From: a virus
DNA: 42,751 nt
Virus record (IMG/VR): IMGVR_UViG_3300025168_000178
Coordinates: 1 to 42,751 of that record
Direction: 5' to 3' (one strand)
The notes beneath the pieces were generated by a model. The model was not told the DNA's origin and did no database searches. It saw only the letters and a list, made by a program, of their open reading frames with translations. The position numbers were made by a program, and so were the translations under genes. Shown in pieces: positions 26,952 to 36,838 of this stretch. Position 1 is the first letter of the stretch, and each line of letters opens with the position of its first letter.

Positions 26952-28285
26952 CACAACAAAAATCATTTGCAATACATAGTGAAGAGTCTGAACAAGCAGT
27001 ATTAGGCTCTATACTATTAGACGAGAATTGTTTTGACTTGGTAAAAGATTTTATTCCAGAGACAGATGTATTCTATTCTTTAAAGCATCAAGACATATGG
27101 AAAGTTGTATGTTCGTTAAAGAAAGAAGATATACCTGTTGATATGGTTAACGTCTCAGCTAAAACAGAAGGATTAACTTATTACTTGACTGGACTAGTAG
27201 AGAAAGTTCCTACTACAGCAAATGTAATATCTTATGCAAGACAGATGAATGCAGACTGGCTAAGAAGAAAGCTTGTACATCAGTCTCACGAGATTGCAGT
27301 TAAGGCTTCTGACAACACAAACGATATTAATACATTGCTTGTAGATGTACATAACACTGCTAGCTCTTTAATTAATCTTGAGCCTGGGCAAAAGTTTGAT
27401 TTAGATTCTTTATTAGTAGAGACAAAAGACTCTTTGTTTAGCCAACGAAACCTGACTACTACAGGCCTAGCATCGCTAGATAATATTATATCTGGTATGA
27501 CTAAGGGAGAAATCACCATATTTGCTGGGCGACCTGGTAATGCTAAAACTACGACAGTCGCCAATATAGCTCGTAATCTTGTGTTGTCTGGCAAAAAGGT
27601 GGTTATGTTTAATAGAGAGATGCCTAACACAGAGATGATGAAGAAGTTTATTGCTATGGAAGCAGACGGAGTAACCTATCATATGCTAAGACATAATGCT
27701 GTAACTAATAAAAATGTTATTGAAAAGAGCTTAGATATTATTAAAGAAAAGTATACTGACAAATTATTTATGTTTGATAACATTAGAAATTTAGAGGGAA
27801 CTTTTAGAGAGATAAGACGTATAAAGCCAGACGTAGTCATTGATGACCACATAGGACTTATAGAATATCCTAGTAATGATATGAGAGACTTAAGGTTAAA
27901 GATAGGTGACACTTCAAGGAAATATAAGTGGCTATGTAAATCAGAACAGATGTCTGTTATACTAGTATCTCAATTAAATCGTAACATAGAGTATAGAACA
28001 GAGAGAATACCTAAGCTTAGTGACCTTGCAGAGTCTGGTAACTTAGAACAAGATGCAGAGATTGTAGCATTTACTCACTATCCCTGGACTGTAGATTTTG
28101 AGAATGCAAGAAATGGTAGGTTTGGATTGGATATTGTTGTTGCTAAGAATAGATATGGTTCGACTGGAAAAGCAACGGTAGGATTTTCCCCAGATACTTG
28201 TACACTATACGATAGTGTTGAAGAAGCTGAGATGAGTGTATCTAAAGCAGGAGTTCCAGGAAGTTTAAATGATATACCTTTCTAG
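26948..28285 (+). CDS. dnaB: Replicative DNA helicase, DnaB family (445 aa)
   Basis: The N-terminal DnaB domain is recognisable (SEQAVLGSILLDENCFDLVK). The RecA-like motor has Walker A GRPGNAKT (194-201), where Ala stands for the usual Gly before Lys, Walker B VVIDDH (D299, D300), the H3-like strand SVILVSQLNR (336-345) and an arginine-finger region VVAKNRYGSTG near 405. It should unwind the phage fork as a hexamer. No phage DNA polymerase or primase is seen in the window, so the host replisome is probably used. Its stop shares CTAG with the converging gene. Confidence 0.92.
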   Translation: MTQQKSFAIHSEESEQAVLGSILLDENCFDLVKDFIPETDVFYSLKHQDIWKVVCSLKKEDIPVDMVNVSAKTEGLTYYLTGLVEKVPTTANVISYARQMNADWLRRKLVHQSHEIAVKASDNTNDINTLLVDVHNTASSLINLEPGQKFDLDSLLVETKDSLFSQRNLTTTGLASLDNIISGMTKGEITIFAGRPGNAKTTTVANIARNLVLSGKKVVMFNREMPNTEMMKKFIAMEADGVTYHMLRHNAVTNKNVIEKSLDIIKEKYTDKLFMFDNIRNLEGTFREIRRIKPDVVIDDHIGLIEYPSNDMRDLRLKIGDTSRKYKWLCKSEQMSVILVSQLNRNIEYRTERIPKLSDLAESGNLEQDAEIVAFTHYPWTVDFENARNGRFGLDIVVAKNRYGSTGKATVGFSPDTCTLYDSVEEAEMSVSKAGVPGSLNDIPF

Positions 28286-28779
28286 TCGGACTTACCTAAA
28301 ATTTTCCTTAAGTCGTCAAGAGTGTTGGATTCTCTTAATTTCTGAATTATTTTTCTGGCTTGTTCTCTCATACGTTCCAAATCTCTAAATTCACTAAATT
28401 CTCCTATTCCACCCTTGTTTAATTCCGCAACTTGCCTTTCATCTACCTCTTTAGATAATCTATTAAAAGAATCTGTAAAGTTTTTATCCTTTATTATTTT
28501 TCCTTCCTTATCTAGTTTGATTACGGCTCTGTTTGCTTTCTTACCAACAGTTGCACCTAATCCTAAACCAGGAATTGCTCCTAATAAAGACATCAATGTT
28601 CCTGCTCCGTCTCCTTCAATTCCATAAAGAGCTGCGTTAGCTAAGTCTGGAGCCATTCCAACACCGGGAATAAGACCAGCGTTTTCTAATACATTGTGAA
28701 TAGTAGAGCTTTTAGTTTCTACGTTCTTTTTATTTCCATATTGATTTATAATTTCTTGTAATTTATTATCATTTTTCAT
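28282..28779 (-). CDS. Protein with pretoxin-like hydrophobic Gly/Pro domain (165 aa)
   Basis: Residues about 33-80 read LENAGLIPGVGMAPDLANAA, YGIEGDGAGTLMSLLGAIPG then GLGLGATVGKK. This 'PGVG..DL.NA..Y..EGD...A..S..A.IPG.G' pattern resembles the membrane-active linker found before toxin domains in bacterial polymorphic toxins. Here it is followed by about 80 charged helical residues (RLSKEVDERQVAELNKGGIG). As the last gene of the ejection-protein block it may be a virion protein that inserts into the host membrane. Family match is by eye. Confidence 0.55.
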   Translation of the reverse strand: MKNDNKLQEIINQYGNKKNVETKSSTIHNVLENAGLIPGVGMAPDLANAALYGIEGDGAGTLMSLLGAIPGLGLGATVGKKANRAVIKLDKEGKIIKDKNFTDSFNRLSKEVDERQVAELNKGGIGEFSEFRDLERMREQARKIIQKLRESNTLDDLRKILGKSD

Positions 28780-28788
28780 AATTTATCC

Positions 28789-31700
28789 TTAAGGTATGTA
28801 TACTTTTTCTTTCTGTTGTTTTAATAATGATTTGAAATATCTTTTTTCCATAATTGTTGGACTAATGTCTCCTCTAGTTATTGCTAAGCTAGGATATCCT
28901 CTGTAGGTAGATTCTCTTAATCCAAAAGCTTTTGCAGCAATACTTCTATCTACGTTTTTTGCAGCAAAAACTTTGTTAAAAGCCATTATAACTTCAGTAG
29001 CTTCATCATACTGCCCAGCTTCTATTAACTCTCTAACGTACTCTACAGTTCTTTTCTTATTATTTCTAACTCTATCTTTTGTCATAGCTTCTGTTTCAAG
29101 AGGTCTTTTTAAAAGCCTACCAGGAATAGTACCTAAAATAGGCAACATTACTGCTAAACCTTTTCTTATAGGAACATCTTTTTGGTCTGGATATAAAGTT
29201 ATATTATCATAAATTGTATATAATCCATCTTGAAGCCTAACAAAATCGTCAAATTGAACAGGAGTTAAAAATCTTTCGAATGTTGTTCCAGGGTCATCTT
29301 CATTTAAAGTATCTGTAATCATACCAAAAGAACCTACGTTAGCAAATCCATTTATATAATCTTGCCAGTCTGGTGTTTCTAATAGTTTCTTTCTATTTTC
29401 TCTACCATAATACTGTTCTTCTCCTGTTAAAATTTTAGAATATTGTTCTCTTGCCCACATAACAGCAGGACCTCCAACTAATCCAGCCATACCAAGTTGT
29501 AAAATAGGCATAATGTTTCCGTCTAATACTTCTCTTTCTACTTCTGCTTTCATATATGTAGCTTGCCTGTATCCAAATCTTTTAAAAAGAAATAAAGCTT
29601 TCATATTAGGGTCATTAAAAAAGAAAGGGTCTTTGGTAAAACTTCTTTGCATTTGAGAATCTAAAGCAAATTTAGTCATAGCTCTTTGTATTTGTCTTTT
29701 AAGGGCAACGTTTTTTAAACTATAATCTCTGTTTATAATATTATCTGCGTTAGCAAGAACTTCTTTTTCGCTTAATCCCATTCTTTTTAAACTTTTTAAA
29801 GCCCACCTTTTTCTAAGCTCGGGAACAGCAGAGTCTAATATACCTAGTCCAACTTTTTTACCAGTTAATATTTTAGTAAAGTTTATAACTAATTGTTCGG
29901 CAGTAGCTGCAGCTATGACTTGGTTTACTTCATTAATTTTTGTAAATCCACTATACTTAGCACCTGCTTGAGTAAGTTTAGCTATACCTCTTCTAGCTGC
30001 TTCAGTTTTATTAGTCTTTATTAAATCTGCAGCATTTCTTATAAAATCAATTCCATTTCTAAATGCTTTTTTTCTATCAGTTCCAAATAAAATATCTCTT
30101 ATAATTTCTTGAGTTGGATTTTCTCCATATTTTTGCAGAACAGAAGCTCCTTGTTGAAGATAGGGGTCCGCTACCATAAGCTCTTCAAAAGCTGTACGAA
30201 CAGTAGCTCCTGTTTCCCTAATCCAATCCCTAATACGCATTTTGTTCTTGCCTTTTCCTACTGTAACATTTCTAGCTAAGTCAAACATACTTTTACTAGC
30301 AGCCATAGGACTTATTATCATAGATGATATCATAGTCTGGGTAATATTAACAATAGGAGCAAAACCAGATGCAATTTTAGTAAACATCTCTAAGTTATTT
30401 ACTGACTGTAAAAATTTAGAAAGAGTTAGATTTTTATCAAAATTAATATCTCCAGTAAAAATATCTACTGCCATTTCAAGGGCTTGTTTTTCAGTCTTTG
30501 CAGCATATCCTGGTACAAAAGAAAAAGGAATTTTATCATCTCCAATTTTATTTTTAAGAGAATCTAAAAGTCTGTATTCAGGAGTAAAAGCTCTAGCCAT
30601 TTCTATTCTTTTTGTACTACCAGCCGTATAATCTTGAAACAAACTAATTATATTTTTTTCATATAACTCACTTTTTTCTAAAGCTATTCTTGTAAACTCT
30701 CCGGTTTTTACTCCAGTGTTTCCTAATTTTCTAGACTTTTCTAAAGGAGCAAATTGTTTTTTTGTTAAACTTTCTAAACCCATAGCCATAGTTGCATAAG
30801 CGTCAAAAGCGTCTGGTTTTGTCCCGTCTGACCTAGTTTCCATAAGTTTACTGAACATAGACTTAAAGTCATCTCCTTTTGCGTTACCTTTTCTTTTTAG
30901 TTTTTTATCAAAAGTTTTAACTATTTCTTCAATAGCTTTGTTTAATTCTTTTATAGTTTCTTTTCCATAATTCTTATCTATCCTTATATCTCCTGCTATA
31001 GTTTTAATTCTCTCTTCTATCTGACTAGTTCCATCAAATAAAACATCAAGAACTTCTTTTTTAAACATAAAAGGAACATATGATTCAACGTAATCTGCAA
31101 CATTTATACCTACATCTTTAGCATCTTTAAATATTTCGTCTGTGTATTCTTTCATTTTAGGAAGAAATTCTATTTTAAGTTTTATTTTATCTTTTTCTGC
31201 TTTGGATAAATTTTTATTATTTAACTGTTCTTTAAGTTCATTAATTACAGTCTGTCTTCCTTTAGTATTTTTATTCAATCTATCTAATTGATTAATACTA
31301 TTTAAATCGTCCCAAGCCTCTCCACCTGTTAAATATTTTTTCCACCAAGATGCAGTAGATTTTCCGACAATAGATACGTCTCCTATACCAACTATTTCAT
31401 CAAGCTTTGCATATCTTCCAGCAGTTTTATTTTGAGCTCCAACACTTACTTCGTCTAACATTCTTAAAGCCATTTTAGCATATTTGCTATCTAACTGAGA
31501 ATAAGCTGGCTTAAAAAAAGTAAGAGCTCTAGAAAATACACCTTTGTCTTTATTTAGTAATCCAGCAGGATTAAATAATCTTGTTACATTATAAACTTTA
31601 GAATTTTTATTTACAAACTCTCTAATATACTTAGCGTCATCTACATACCTAGCAAGAATAGCTTTAGTTGAGTCGTTCATATCTTTTAAAGTAACTTCCT

Positions 31701-33357
31701 TGCCGTCTCTTACCATTTTAGCTATCTTTTTAAACTGAGCTTGGTTTGTTCCTTTAACTTTTAAACCAGCAAGATATCCAATAGCATTATCCCAATCGCT
31801 TTTATTATATCCCTTGGTTCCTTTTTTAGCATTTTGTTCCAGGACTTCAATAACTTTGTCATTTCTAACTTTATCAAACTTTGTTATCTCTCCTTTTCTT
31901 TTACGTATAATACTACCATAATCTTTTTTATATTCATTAGGTCTTTCAACGTAGTAATCAAAAAACTTTTTAGTATTTCTTGCGTCTAGTTCTAAAATTC
32001 CAGCTTGTTTTCCGTCTCCTTTTCCAACCTTAAGTTTCATAGTAAGATTTCCTTTGGCGTCTTGAGAAATACTATCTTGGAGTACAGATACTCTTCTACT
32101 ACCTATTGCTTCTTTAGGCGGTTTCTGTTTAGAGTCTTTTAACCCTTCTCTAACTGCTACATTCGTTCCCTTAATTACTGGTCCGACCGCTCCTCTTGCA
32201 GTAGGATTTAATAGATTGTAATTTACACTTCCACCATACCTTTCTGCTTCGGCGGCTAATTGAGTCAATTCTTTAGTTTTAAAATCAGCAAATTCAAACT
32301 TTAATTTTTCATTAATCTTTCCTTTTCCATATGATATAGTTCTTCCTGGTATTGATATAGCTCCAGCTAAAGCAAGTCCAGTAACAAGGTCCGCAGCTTC
32401 AGGAGCTCTTCCTTCATATAAAGGGCCTTGGAGTCCAGCAAAAGTCATTGATTCATAGAATAAACCAGCACCTTTTTTCTTTCCTGTCACAGCTTCTAAA
32501 ACTTCTAATCCTCCTTTTCTAACAGTGCTACCTTTTTTTGCTAAATTTTCTATACCTCTAGAAGGAAGTGCTCTTAATGCCCTAGCTGTACCTCCAGCTA
32601 GTCCCATTGCTCCGCCTCTTGCATAATCTTTTAGTTTAGAGTTAAGCATAACTTCTTTCATAGCAAATGCTTTTAATCCAAAGTTCTCTTTATTAGTCCA
32701 GGTTCCTCCCAAGAATCCTCCATTTTTATCAAACTCTTTACCTGTCATAAGTTCAATAGTATTACCAGATTTCATCATTTCATCTCTTGTTCTGGTTGCT
32801 GATTTATACAGTCCGTCGTGAGCACCAAGAATTGCCATTTGAGGTAGACCTTGTTCTACAACATCGTCTACAATAGTTCTTGCTGTTTTATAAGATATGT
32901 TTGTTCCTCTCGCTAATTGTGCAGCAACTCTTCTCTCTACTAATCCTTTTGATGCTTGTTTACCAGCAATCTTAGTTAATGCAACTCTACCTGCAATACT
33001 AGCAGTTCCTCCACTAGCAGCCATTAAAGCTAAATCTTCTTTAGAAGCAAAAAATGAAGCTAGTGTTGCGACAAAATCTGATACAATATTAGGTGGAGCA
33101 CTCTTTAAGTCATAATATTTTTCACCAGTCATCATCTGATGCATCATACCACCCAAAGATTCATTGTATGCTTTTTTATACCATACAGGAACAGAGTCCC
33201 AGAATTTTTCTCTGTCTGAATCTCTTTCTTCCTTAGTCATATCATTGTAAGGTTTGTAACTTGAAACGTTTTCTGATTGATTTCTAGGTCTTAATTGTAT
33301 TTTAGGTTTATCGGTTGTTGTACCAACAAAATTTTGTCTTGGTCTAAGTTGTGGCAT
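28789..33357 (-). CDS. Giant internal virion (ejection) protein (1522 aa)
   Basis: By far the largest gene, located like the gp16-type protein of T7-like phages after smaller internal proteins. The N-terminus is basic and unstructured (MPQLRPRQNFVGTTTDKPKI), followed by amphipathic Gly/Ala-rich helices (ASGGTASIAGRVALTKIAGK). There is a long Lys/Glu-rich helical middle and a C-terminal part with LFLFKRFGYRQATYMKAEVE and a membrane-like GMAGLVGGPAVMWA. No lytic transglycosylase motif is obvious; a separate lysozyme gene is a few genes away. Ejection or DNA-translocation function is inferred from size, order and composition. Confidence 0.7.
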   Translation of the reverse strand: MPQLRPRQNFVGTTTDKPKIQLRPRNQSENVSSYKPYNDMTKEERDSDREKFWDSVPVWYKKAYNESLGGMMHQMMTGEKYYDLKSAPPNIVSDFVATLASFFASKEDLALMAASGGTASIAGRVALTKIAGKQASKGLVERRVAAQLARGTNISYKTARTIVDDVVEQGLPQMAILGAHDGLYKSATRTRDEMMKSGNTIELMTGKEFDKNGGFLGGTWTNKENFGLKAFAMKEVMLNSKLKDYARGGAMGLAGGTARALRALPSRGIENLAKKGSTVRKGGLEVLEAVTGKKKGAGLFYESMTFAGLQGPLYEGRAPEAADLVTGLALAGAISIPGRTISYGKGKINEKLKFEFADFKTKELTQLAAEAERYGGSVNYNLLNPTARGAVGPVIKGTNVAVREGLKDSKQKPPKEAIGSRRVSVLQDSISQDAKGNLTMKLKVGKGDGKQAGILELDARNTKKFFDYYVERPNEYKKDYGSIIRKRKGEITKFDKVRNDKVIEVLEQNAKKGTKGYNKSDWDNAIGYLAGLKVKGTNQAQFKKIAKMVRDGKEVTLKDMNDSTKAILARYVDDAKYIREFVNKNSKVYNVTRLFNPAGLLNKDKGVFSRALTFFKPAYSQLDSKYAKMALRMLDEVSVGAQNKTAGRYAKLDEIVGIGDVSIVGKSTASWWKKYLTGGEAWDDLNSINQLDRLNKNTKGRQTVINELKEQLNNKNLSKAEKDKIKLKIEFLPKMKEYTDEIFKDAKDVGINVADYVESYVPFMFKKEVLDVLFDGTSQIEERIKTIAGDIRIDKNYGKETIKELNKAIEEIVKTFDKKLKRKGNAKGDDFKSMFSKLMETRSDGTKPDAFDAYATMAMGLESLTKKQFAPLEKSRKLGNTGVKTGEFTRIALEKSELYEKNIISLFQDYTAGSTKRIEMARAFTPEYRLLDSLKNKIGDDKIPFSFVPGYAAKTEKQALEMAVDIFTGDINFDKNLTLSKFLQSVNNLEMFTKIASGFAPIVNITQTMISSMIISPMAASKSMFDLARNVTVGKGKNKMRIRDWIRETGATVRTAFEELMVADPYLQQGASVLQKYGENPTQEIIRDILFGTDRKKAFRNGIDFIRNAADLIKTNKTEAARRGIAKLTQAGAKYSGFTKINEVNQVIAAATAEQLVINFTKILTGKKVGLGILDSAVPELRKRWALKSLKRMGLSEKEVLANADNIINRDYSLKNVALKRQIQRAMTKFALDSQMQRSFTKDPFFFNDPNMKALFLFKRFGYRQATYMKAEVEREVLDGNIMPILQLGMAGLVGGPAVMWAREQYSKILTGEEQYYGRENRKKLLETPDWQDYINGFANVGSFGMITDTLNEDDPGTTFERFLTPVQFDDFVRLQDGLYTIYDNITLYPDQKDVPIRKGLAVMLPILGTIPGRLLKRPLETEAMTKDRVRNNKKRTVEYVRELIEAGQYDEATEVIMAFNKVFAAKNVDRSIAAKAFGLRESTYRGYPSLAITRGDISPTIMEKRYFKSLLKQQKEKVYIP

Positions 33358-34733
33358 TATTTCCTTTTCTTAGATTGGTTATATAACTGTAGTATTTCTT
33401 CAAAAGTTACTTTAGCTTCTGGATATGTTTTATTATACTCTGCTATTTGACCTCTTAGATTAACTTCAGCTTTCATTCTTGATTCGTTTGAAGGACTATC
33501 CGAGTAGACTTTTACACTTCTCCATCTATTTGCGTTCATACCTCCGCCTTGAAGAATATTTCCGTATAAAGCTACTTTATCTTCTTCTCTCTTTTTGTTT
33601 CTAGCTTCAATTCTTGCTTTTTCTTTTTTATCTATTTCTGGGTCTACTTCAGCTGGAGGTTGAGGTAAAAACTCATCTTCTATTTGAAGTAATACTTTTT
33701 CAGGAATACCAAATTCAACTGCTGCTTTTCTTAAAGCTTCTCCTTCTATTTGGTCTTCAAGTTTTTTTGTAACAGATAAAGCATATACAATATTTCTTGC
33801 GTCTACTACAGCTTGGTCTATAGGAATATTAGAAAGGTATGTAGTTCTTTCTTCTGATGTATCTAGAGTTTCATACCACTCTCCTAAGTAAAGTTTTCCA
33901 GATTCATTAGCTAATTTAAAAGGGTTATAATTTTGTTCATAGTATGCATTAACTTCTTCGCTTGTAGGAGCTCCAAGTAATGCATCTGCTGAACTTCTAC
34001 CTGCCATTATAGCATCGATAATTTCTTTTCTAAGTTCTGTAGGAACTGAACTGTAGTCAACAGTTATCTTAGAATCTTTGGTAGCCGTTTGAAGTGTATC
34101 AATAGTTGATTGTGCATACTCTGGTCTTTTATAAAAGTCAAATCTTGTGTCATCAATTGTTTCCCAATCACTAACAAAACTTTCAAACTCTGTTTTGTTA
34201 GTTTCGCTTAAAGTATTTTTAATTTGAGCAACAGCAAAATAAGCTTTATTAATCTGTGCTTCAGTAGAGCTTTGATTTGTAGAAGGGTCTAAATGTATTT
34301 TATGCTCATCGTATGAAGTATCTGATTCAATAGTTCCTTGTATTTGTTCTGTTATAGCTCCACCCTCTCCTATTCCAAAGTCTGATGGATTTCTTCCTGA
34401 CTCAAGTATATATTTACCAGCTCTCTCATACAAAATTGCTTTCTTCGCAGGGTCAGTTAAAAGGTCTGCTTGTTCTATAATTACACTAGCATTATTAAAA
34501 GCTTCCTCTCTTCTCTTTTCGTCCCTAGCGTCTTTTGCTTGTGCTTTATCAAAATTAAATTTATCTCTATTTAAGTTATTTTGAATTGATTGTTGAGTTA
34601 AAGCATCATCTCTTACTTGTTGTCTTTCATTAGCAGCTTCTTTGTCTGCAATAATTCTAGGTAAAGTTTGATTTAATAGTTTGTCTACTGCTGTTTCTCC
34701 AGCTGATACTGGGTATAAAGGGTTTCTTGCCAT
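33357..34733 (-). CDS. Internal virion protein candidate (458 aa)
   Basis: The protein begins MARNPLYPVSAGETAVDKLL and is helical and charged almost throughout, with coiled-coil regions such as KDARDEKRREEAFNNASVII and a Lys/Arg/Glu-rich stretch near 370-395. It sits between the 331-aa and 1522-aa genes with TAATG overlaps. The order small-medium-large is typical of podovirus ejection proteins. No enzymatic motif is visible. Confidence 0.62.
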   Translation of the reverse strand: MARNPLYPVSAGETAVDKLLNQTLPRIIADKEAANERQQVRDDALTQQSIQNNLNRDKFNFDKAQAKDARDEKRREEAFNNASVIIEQADLLTDPAKKAILYERAGKYILESGRNPSDFGIGEGGAITEQIQGTIESDTSYDEHKIHLDPSTNQSSTEAQINKAYFAVAQIKNTLSETNKTEFESFVSDWETIDDTRFDFYKRPEYAQSTIDTLQTATKDSKITVDYSSVPTELRKEIIDAIMAGRSSADALLGAPTSEEVNAYYEQNYNPFKLANESGKLYLGEWYETLDTSEERTTYLSNIPIDQAVVDARNIVYALSVTKKLEDQIEGEALRKAAVEFGIPEKVLLQIEDEFLPQPPAEVDPEIDKKEKARIEARNKKREEDKVALYGNILQGGGMNANRWRSVKVYSDSPSNESRMKAEVNLRGQIAEYNKTYPEAKVTFEEILQLYNQSKKRK

Positions 34734-35728
34734 TATATTGTCTCCTCTTCACTGCCTTGATATTGGGCGTAAATAGCTTGAGCTAATTCGTTTAGTTGTG
34801 AAGCATTTAAATTGCTATGTGCGTTTTGTACAAAAGCTTGAAATGCTTGAGTGCTGTTTGTTAAGTCTCCAAATATGTTATACTCACTTAATTGAGCTGC
34901 AGTCATAGGACTACCTTTAGGTTGATTTGCATAAGTTTCATTATATTCACTTCCAGCTTCAGACTTAGTTGCTCCAGACTGCATTAAATTTAATGCTACG
35001 TTTGACTGATTAGATATAAAGTCCATTAAAGAACCTTCTAACATTCCTATTTGTTGACCTATCTGTTCTTGAACTCCAGAGTATCTTGCTTGTGTTTGCT
35101 GTCCTAGTTGTTCTAATCCTTGCTGACCGCTTTCTCTAGTTAGTCTTCTTCTTTGATTAGCTCTACCTCCAACAAGTCCAGATGTACTTTCTTTTCCAAT
35201 CATACCTAGTAAAGTATCTTGTAAGTCTGCTTGCATTCCTTGTGTCCTAGATTGAAACTGTTGACCAATGTCTGACATTTTTCTTTGTTCTGATAATTCT
35301 AGTGCTTCCATAGCTTCATTGTAACCACCAACATCAAATGTTCCAAAATATTCAGAGTATTCTGAGCCGTATCCAAATTGAGAAGCAGGGTCAAATAAGT
35401 TAAATCCAGATTGTCCTGCAGAAGATAGAACGTCATCTACCCCAGAAAAAGTAGAACCAAATTGTCCTCCGTAAGTAGTGGAACCAGGTGTTTGGTTATT
35501 ATTATTAGGGCTAGGGTTTCCTTCTGTTCCAGCAGGGTTTGGATTGTCATCTATAGGTCCACCTCCACCGGCTTGTCCTAATATTCCTCCATCTCCTTTA
35601 ATAATATTCGGGTCATAGTTGAACCCAGAGCTGTTATTATTAAATCCTGAAGTCTGTCCAAACATTTTTGAATTGTTTTGCATAAAACTTCCTTGCATTT
35701 GTTTTAATATATCGTCGTACATTGCCAT
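34733..35728 (-). CDS. Asn/Gly/Ser/Gln-rich structural protein (331 aa)
   Basis: It starts MAMYDDILKQMQGSFMQNNS after AAGGAGAAAATT. The first 110 residues are low-complexity, rich in Asn, Gly, Ser and Pro. Residues about 140-250 are helical and Gln-rich (QRKMSDIGQQFQSRTQGMQA, LEQLGQQTQARYSGVQEQIG), likely coiled coil. The rest is mixed. It belongs to the ejection-protein block; a flexible Asn/Gly N-terminus would allow threading through the tail. Role inferred. Confidence 0.58.
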   Translation of the reverse strand: MAMYDDILKQMQGSFMQNNSKMFGQTSGFNNNSSGFNYDPNIIKGDGGILGQAGGGGPIDDNPNPAGTEGNPSPNNNNQTPGSTTYGGQFGSTFSGVDDVLSSAGQSGFNLFDPASQFGYGSEYSEYFGTFDVGGYNEAMEALELSEQRKMSDIGQQFQSRTQGMQADLQDTLLGMIGKESTSGLVGGRANQRRRLTRESGQQGLEQLGQQTQARYSGVQEQIGQQIGMLEGSLMDFISNQSNVALNLMQSGATKSEAGSEYNETYANQPKGSPMTAAQLSEYNIFGDLTNSTQAFQAFVQNAHSNLNASQLNELAQAIYAQYQGSEEETI

Positions 35729-35738
35729 AATTTTCTCC

Positions 35739-36350
35739 TTAAACTTGAGTATTTCCTAATAATCTTTCTTGTATATCATCTCCATAATTCTTTTCTAATC
35801 CTCTCATTGCTCTTCTTTCTTTTCCCCTTGCAAAGAAATCTCTAACGTCTTCTCCGTATGCATTTTGAAAACCGTATACATTATATGCATCGTTTAATGC
35901 ATTAGTCATATTTAATAAACTTTGTCCTTCTGCAGCGTCTGATATAAATTTGTTTGTAGATGCTATATCTCTACTAAAATCTTTTCTTGCTTGTGCGTGA
36001 AACTTTCCTCCAGGGAGATTGCTACTAATTGCCTGAGTATAAGGCTTAACTCTACTTCTAGATAAAGATGACGCTAATCCACCAACAAGAGCTCCGCCTA
36101 CCGCTCCTAATGGAGTAAAAGATAAAGCAGTTCCAAGAACGCTTCCAAGCAATCCTCTTCTACTTCTTTTTCTTTGATTCCTAGCCATTCCTCTTTGAGC
36201 TTCCTCAACTTGGTCTCTATAATCAGACCTAGCTTCTTCTAAATCTATTTTTTCTTCTTCTACATCTATGCCTAAACTACTTTGATTTATATTAGATTTA
36301 AGTTGTTGTTCAGCTTTAAGCCTTCCTATTAGTTGTGCAAAACTTGCCAT
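35739..36350 (-). CDS. Internal virion protein with hydrophobic Gly/Ala segment (203 aa)
   Basis: A basic cluster (RNQRKRSRRG, about 57-66) leads into GLLGSVLGTALSFTPLGAVG and GALVGGLASSL, a hydrophobic Gly/Ala-rich region that could insert in a membrane. The flanks are helical and charged. Size and place match the gp14-like small ejection protein that forms the outer-membrane channel in T7-like phages. That equivalence is inference, not sequence identity. It overlaps the lysozyme gene by TAATG. Confidence 0.6.
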   Translation of the reverse strand: MASFAQLIGRLKAEQQLKSNINQSSLGIDVEEEKIDLEEARSDYRDQVEEAQRGMARNQRKRSRRGLLGSVLGTALSFTPLGAVGGALVGGLASSLSRSRVKPYTQAISSNLPGGKFHAQARKDFSRDIASTNKFISDAAEGQSLLNMTNALNDAYNVYGFQNAYGEDVRDFFARGKERRAMRGLEKNYGDDIQERLLGNTQV

Positions 36351-36838
36351 TATATTTTTCCTTTTGTTAATAATAAAAAATGTTCAACACTACCAGCACC
36401 TTCTGCTGTGTTATAGTGTTCTTTCCAATACTTTGCTAATCCTTCTGGACCAGGCTCAATAGCTTCTGGTACACGCCAGTACTTAATACGACAGTGCAAG
36501 ATACCAGCAGCAATATTAGTACGAAGAATCCAGTCCCAATTATCAGGCTTAGGGTCAATAAAATGGTAAGGGTCAATGCCAAGAATATCTGCAGCCCTTT
36601 GCATAAGTTCAGGCCTAGCTGATATAAAGTTTTTACAATTATCAACAGCTGTTTCTGGCTCCACTTGCCAAAAACTTCTTGCAGGACCAGTTCCAATTTG
36701 TTCAATGTATTCGTACTTACTCTCCACAAGTCCAGTTGCATAGACAATATCCAAAGCCTCACTTTTCGCATACTTATCTCCTAGTTGAATGCAAACGTCT
36801 TTAATTAATTTTTTTATCTGATTGTTATTTACGCTCAC
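36350..36838 (-). CDS. Lysozyme/transglycosylase-like peptidoglycan hydrolase (162 aa, GTG start)
   Basis: The lysozyme-like core has YATGLVESKYEY with the likely catalytic Glu, GTGPARSFWQVEPETAVDNC as the following active-site loop, and LAKYWKEHYNTAEGAGSVEH near the end. Start choice matters. GTG 36838 has AGGAG 5 bases upstream, the same spacing as other strong sites here, giving a cytoplasmic enzyme. ATG 36895 or 36901 would add a hydrophobic stretch (INMLLLVALLSITG) resembling a signal or anchor, but lacks a ribosome site. It may be the endolysin released by the holin or a virion enzyme for entry; its neighbours are ejection genes. Confidence 0.75.
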   Translation of the reverse strand: MSVNNNQIKKLIKDVCIQLGDKYAKSEALDIVYATGLVESKYEYIEQIGTGPARSFWQVEPETAVDNCKNFISARPELMQRAADILGIDPYHFIDPKPDNWDWILRTNIAAGILHCRIKYWRVPEAIEPGPEGLAKYWKEHYNTAEGAGSVEHFLLLTKGKI

